Positions 13,822-16,821 of a stretch of 16,821 nucleotides of DNA are shown here, piece by piece (the first letter of the stretch is position 1; each line of letters begins with the position of its first letter). Source of the DNA: an uncultured bacterium (lineage in GTDB: Bacteria > Verrucomicrobiota > Kiritimatiellia > RFP12 > UBA1067). The stretch covers positions 1 to 16,821 of the forward strand of contig URIT01000068.1 in assembly GCA_900547945.1 (NCBI GenBank), read 5' to 3'. The notes under the pieces were generated by a model, which saw nothing but the letters and a program-made list of their open reading frames with translations, was not told the DNA's origin and did no database searches. The position numbers and the translations under genes are program-made.

Positions 13822-13837
13822 TTACGATTTTACGATT
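13822..13837 (+). repeat. tandem octamer upstream of the plus-strand promoter
   Basis: TTACGATT occurs twice in direct succession (13822-13829 and 13830-13837), ending seven bases before the -35 box at 13845. This position suits an activator half-site pair or an UP-like AT-rich element; chance duplication is possible. Confidence 0.4.
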
Positions 13838-13844
13838 TTCTCTG

Positions 13845-13873
13845 TTGCGGTAGGGTGCAGGATTTTCTATAAT
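13845..13873 (+). promoter_or_regulatory. sigma70-type promoter of the large surface protein
   Basis: TTGCGG (13845-13850) and a perfect TATAAT (13868-13873) are 17 bp apart. Transcription would begin near 13880, giving a leader of about 29 bases that consists almost entirely of the tandem decamer and the ribosome binding site. Confidence 0.65.
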
Positions 13874-13878
13874 TCAAG

Positions 13879-13898
13879 TGCCATAAAATGCCATAAAA
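13879..13898 (+). repeat. perfect tandem decamer in the 5' leader
   Basis: TGCCATAAAA is repeated exactly twice (13879-13888 and 13889-13898). The second copy runs into the ribosome binding site AAAAGGAGG (13895-13903), five bases before ATG 13909. Gain or loss of a unit would change the leader length and the distance from the promoter, and the first copy repeats the AAAA of the ribosome site without the GGAGG. Confidence 0.6.
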
Positions 13899-13908
13899 GG
13901 AGGCGTAC

Positions 13909-16821
13909 ATGAAGAAGTTGCTTTCGGCGCTTGTGCTGGGCGTGTGCGGCAGCGTGGCCGCAGACGCCGTCGAGCCGCTCAGGCGGGCGACGCGGTGGTT
14001 TGATGCGTCCAGCCCGTCCTACTACGAAACCGACGCCCAGGGCAACGTCACGAAGATCCGCGACCGCAGCGGGCTCGGCGGGGACGCCACCCCACTCAAC
14101 GCGGGCGTCTGCGCGACGGTGGGGACGACGAACGGCGTGCCGGCATTCCTCTTCGGCGCGAGCGGGTCCGGGGTCGACTACGCATTCGCCGAGACGAACG
14201 ACTGCCACATGCTCTTCTGCGTGATCGACATCGAACAGCACGCGAACGCCTGGTTGGGCGGGTCGAGTTGGTGCGTGGACCTGCAGCGCGGCGCGAACGG
14301 CGAATACGGCGCGAGCAACCTGGCGCGCCCGCTGACGGGCGTCTACAACGCGGGTCTGCGCGTCGCGGACCCAGGCAACACGCTTCTGCCGACCGGCAAG
14401 CAGCTGATCTCCGTCATGATGCGGCCGGGGGACGCCGCCTTCTCGTCCTCCCGCTTCGCCCAGAGCGGCTCCAACCAGGCGACGAGCGGCGGGCGGGCCC
14501 TCTCCGAGTACATCGTCTTCGCGGGGCATCTCGGCGTCGCCCACCGCACGCAGGTCGAAAAGTACCTGGTCGACAAGTGGGGCATCCGCACGCCGCCCGT
14601 CACGCTTTCGGGCGAGATCTTCGCGAACGAGCTGTACGGGGAGGTCTACAACGGCGACCTCACGCTCGCGGCGGGGACCACCCTCTGCATCAACAGCCTC
14701 TCGTCCCACAGCGGCGTCGCGGTGTTCGGCTGCCGCGGGCGCCTCGCGCTCACCGATCCGAAGCTGGTTGTCACGGGGACGGTCTCCGTGGCCAACTTCG
14801 CGTCCGGCCGCTCCTTCCCGATCATCTCGTGGGGCGAGGGGTCGGATCTGACGCTGGCGTCCTTCGACCTGACGGACTTCCGCTGCGTGAACCCGCCGAT
14901 GCACCAGTCGGTCGAGTTCGTCGTGGAGGGGAACGCGCTCTGCGCAAAGCTCGTGGTCGGGGAGGACTGGACGCTGCACGACCTCGCGCAGGGCTCGCTC
15001 GTGGCGGAGGACGGCGGGAAGTACCTCGTCATCAACGCATCGACCTCCCACACGATCACGGTCGCGGCGCACGCGACGGCGGCGCTGATCCTCGACGACG
15101 TGACCATCTCAGGCCTGACGAACGCCACCCCGTTCTCCATTGGCGCCGGGGCGACGGCGCGCGTCGAGCTGCTGAACAAAAGCACCCTGCGCGCGCCCGC
15201 CCGGCGCCCGGCCATCGCGCTCGACCCGGATGGGGCCGCGCTGGAGTTTTGCGGCACCGGCAACGGCAGTCTGTACGTCTACGCCGGCGCCTCGCATGCG
15301 GGCATCTACGTGCCGACGGGGGCGTCCTTCACGATGAACGCGACGAACGCACTTGTGCAGGTGGACGGCAGCGCGAAGCAGGGCCCGGTCGCGGGCGCGG
15401 CCGTCGGCGGCGCGGGGTCCGTCGGCAGCGGCACGCTCACGTTCAACGCGGGCACGTTCAGAGCCAACGGCAAGAATGAAAGCGCCGCGATCGGCGTGGG
15501 CCTCGTGAACGACGAGGATCCGCCGGACGTGGGGCCGATCACGATCAATGGCGGGTTCGTGCAGGCATACGCGAGCAGCTGGGCGAACGGCATCGGCGGC
15601 GCGGTGGCCTACAATACGCGCGGCGCGGACATGGAGTCCTTTACGATGAACGGCGGCACGCTGGTGGCCGAGGGCGTCCAGGCCGCCGCGATCGGCGGCG
15701 GCACGGGCGGCCGCATGGCCGCGACCCACCGCGGCGGCATCCTGCGCCGCTTCAGGATGACGGGCGGCACGATCACCGCGCGGACGCGCATCAACTCGAC
15801 GGACCTGCCGGAGAACTTCGCGCTCGCGTCGATCGGCGGCGGACCCTCCCGCCACAAGGACTGCGCGCAGGGGGGCGGCGCGCAGTTGATCGAGATCGCC
15901 GGCGGCACGGTCAACGCGAGCGGCGGGGCGTTCGGCCTGGGCGCGGGGGGCAACGTCGACGCCACGACGTCCTACGCCGCGGGCGTCTGCGCAGTGGTGG
16001 TGAGCGGCGGCGTGGTGAACGCGCACGGCACGCGCTGCGGCATCGGCGGGGTCGCGGGAACGGAGGCGCAGCAGAAGATCGTCGTCACGGGCGGCGCGGT
16101 CTACGCGCCCAACGGCTGCCTGGTGCGCCCGACCAACGGCGCGGCGAACGGCGACGTGTCCCTGAACGACGTGCCCATGCACCCGGGCGCGATGACGACG
16201 TTCGAGGTGCCCGGCACGCCGGGGTACACGTATGCTGTCCCGTCCGACGCGAACTCGGACGGCGCCTGCCACCTCTGGCTACCGCCGGGGCAGGGGACGT
16301 ACGGCGACATCGACTGGATCATCGATTCGCGGGATGAGGCGGTCGACTACACGCTGGACGCGCGGCGGCTGTTCATTTCGGGCGTCTGCTCGAACGTGAC
16401 CGTGACCGGCGCCTCGACGAACTCGATCGCCGTGCAGAACCAGTCGGACGTGGCGCTGACGCTCAACGGCCTTGAGGTCGTCTCGGGGACGCACGGTGCG
16501 CTGACCCTCGAAGCGCATGCGCGGGTGGCGTTGAATCTCGTGGGGGCGAACAGGCTTGAGGGCACGGCGGGGCCCGGCGTGCGGATCGCGGAGAGCGCCA
16601 CGCTGCGCATCGACGGCACGGGGTCGCTCGATGCGAAGGGCGGCTACAAGAACGGCGGCATCGGCAACGGCGCGGAATACAACAGCGGCACGGTGATCGT
16701 CGACGGCGGCACGGTGACGGCGGTCGGCGGCGAGCAGGCGGCCGGCATCGGGTGCGGATGCCGCGACGGCAGGGGCGCGGGCACGTGCGGGCCGGTCGTG
16801 GTCAACGGCGGCACGGTGACG
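13909..16821 (+). CDS. large secreted LamG-like and glycine-rich beta-helix protein (C-terminus outside window)
   Basis: The frame is open for 971 codons and runs off the window end. Residues 1-20 form a signal peptide (MKKLLSALVLGVCGSVAADA). Residues 25-227 resemble a concanavalin/LamG-like domain (RWFDASSPSYYETDAQGNVT at the start, a YLVDKWGI end typical of such domains in PVC surface proteins). From about 484 to 745 and again from about 880 onward come repeats of the form I-x-(N/S/T)GG-x-V-x-A-x-G followed by AAIGGG or GIGGG, expected to form a right-handed beta-helix; the last two GGTVT units are 34 residues apart. Similar NGGTVTA-GIGGG repeats occur in large surface proteins of gut bacteria. 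It is probably exported to the cell surface and may be adhesive or glycan-binding. AAAAGGAGG lies five bases before ATG 13909. The anchoring end is not visible. Confidence 0.82.
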   Translation, partial: MKKLLSALVLGVCGSVAADAVEPLRRATRWFDASSPSYYETDAQGNVTKIRDRSGLGGDATPLNAGVCATVGTTNGVPAFLFGASGSGVDYAFAETNDCHMLFCVIDIEQHANAWLGGSSWCVDLQRGANGEYGASNLARPLTGVYNAGLRVADPGNTLLPTGKQLISVMMRPGDAAFSSSRFAQSGSNQATSGGRALSEYIVFAGHLGVAHRTQVEKYLVDKWGIRTPPVTLSGEIFANELYGEVYNGDLTLAAGTTLCINSLSSHSGVAVFGCRGRLALTDPKLVVTGTVSVANFASGRSFPIISWGEGSDLTLASFDLTDFRCVNPPMHQSVEFVVEGNALCAKLVVGEDWTLHDLAQGSLVAEDGGKYLVINASTSHTITVAAHATAALILDDVTISGLTNATPFSIGAGATARVELLNKSTLRAPARRPAIALDPDGAALEFCGTGNGSLYVYAGASHAGIYVPTGASFTMNATNALVQVDGSAKQGPVAGAAVGGAGSVGSGTLTFNAGTFRANGKNESAAIGVGLVNDEDPPDVGPITINGGFVQAYASSWANGIGGAVAYNTRGADMESFTMNGGTLVAEGVQAAAIGGGTGGRMAATHRGGILRRFRMTGGTITARTRINSTDLPENFALASIGGGPSRHKDCAQGGGAQLIEIAGGTVNASGGAFGLGAGGNVDATTSYAAGVCAVVVSGGVVNAHGTRCGIGGVAGTEAQQKIVVTGGAVYAPNGCLVRPTNGAANGDVSLNDVPMHPGAMTTFEVPGTPGYTYAVPSDANSDGACHLWLPPGQGTYGDIDWIIDSRDEAVDYTLDARRLFISGVCSNVTVTGASTNSIAVQNQSDVALTLNGLEVVSGTHGALTLEAHARVALNLVGANRLEGTAGPGVRIAESATLRIDGTGSLDAKGGYKNGGIGNGAEYNSGTVIVDGGTVTAVGGEQAAGIGCGCRDGRGAGTCGPVVVNGGTVT

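Noticed and set aside
15420..16821. CRISPR-like or tandem DNA repeat array
   Set aside because: The recurring GGCGGCACGGT strings are in frame, irregularly spaced and explained by the Gly-Gly-Thr-Val repeats of the encoded protein.

Overview
The window is a GC-rich bacterial chromosome fragment. It carries a bacterial V-type (A/V) ATPase gene set, near-consensus sigma70-type promoters, and long secreted proteins with lectin-like, FN3-like and glycine-rich beta-helix sequence. This mix best fits a PVC-group anaerobe, most likely a Kiritimatiellota or Lentisphaerota-type gut or rumen lineage. That placement is an inference from gene content; no marker gene (rRNA, ribosomal protein) is present.

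Layout. (1) 1-348: the possible tail of an upstream gene, then about 300 bp of non-coding DNA with two repeat-like stretches and a sigma70-type promoter. (2) 349-2726: a two-gene operon, a FabH-like ketoacyl-ACP synthase III overlapping an FkbH-family HAD/acyltransferase by ATGA. Together they resemble the core of glyceryl-ACP/tetronate-type cassettes, but no carrier protein is visible. (3) 2727-2906: a short intergenic region with its own extended -10 promoter, two inverted repeats that could fold in RNA, and a 20-nt motif shared with the region before the first operon. (4) 2907-7093: V-ATPase subunits D, I and K, followed 17 bp later by a secreted lectin-like/PHP-like hydrolase. The K proteolipid carries the residue set known to bind Na+ in Enterococcus hirae NtpK, so the enzyme is probably Na+-coupled. 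Subunits A, B, C and E are not here. (5) 7131-10863: a cation-chloride-cotransporter-like permease, probably read from a leaderless message, then an acyl-ACP thioesterase and a DUF1275 membrane protein, tightly spaced. (6) 10860-13643 (minus): a 927-residue secreted protein built from a duplicated module, of visibly lower GC than its neighbours; its stop codon overlaps the stop of the DUF1275 gene. (7) 13644-13908: a comparatively AT-rich divergent promoter region with a palindrome and two perfect tandem repeats. (8) 13909 to the window end: the N-terminal 971 residues of a very large secreted protein with a LamG-like domain and glycine-rich beta-helix repeats.

Working together: the Na+-type V-ATPase and the cation-chloride transporter suggest sodium-based membrane energetics. 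The KASIII/FkbH pair and the thioesterase handle acyl-ACP chemistry in separate operons. The two divergent secreted proteins probably act at the cell surface and may share control through the region between them. No tRNA, rRNA, insertion sequence or CRISPR array was seen.
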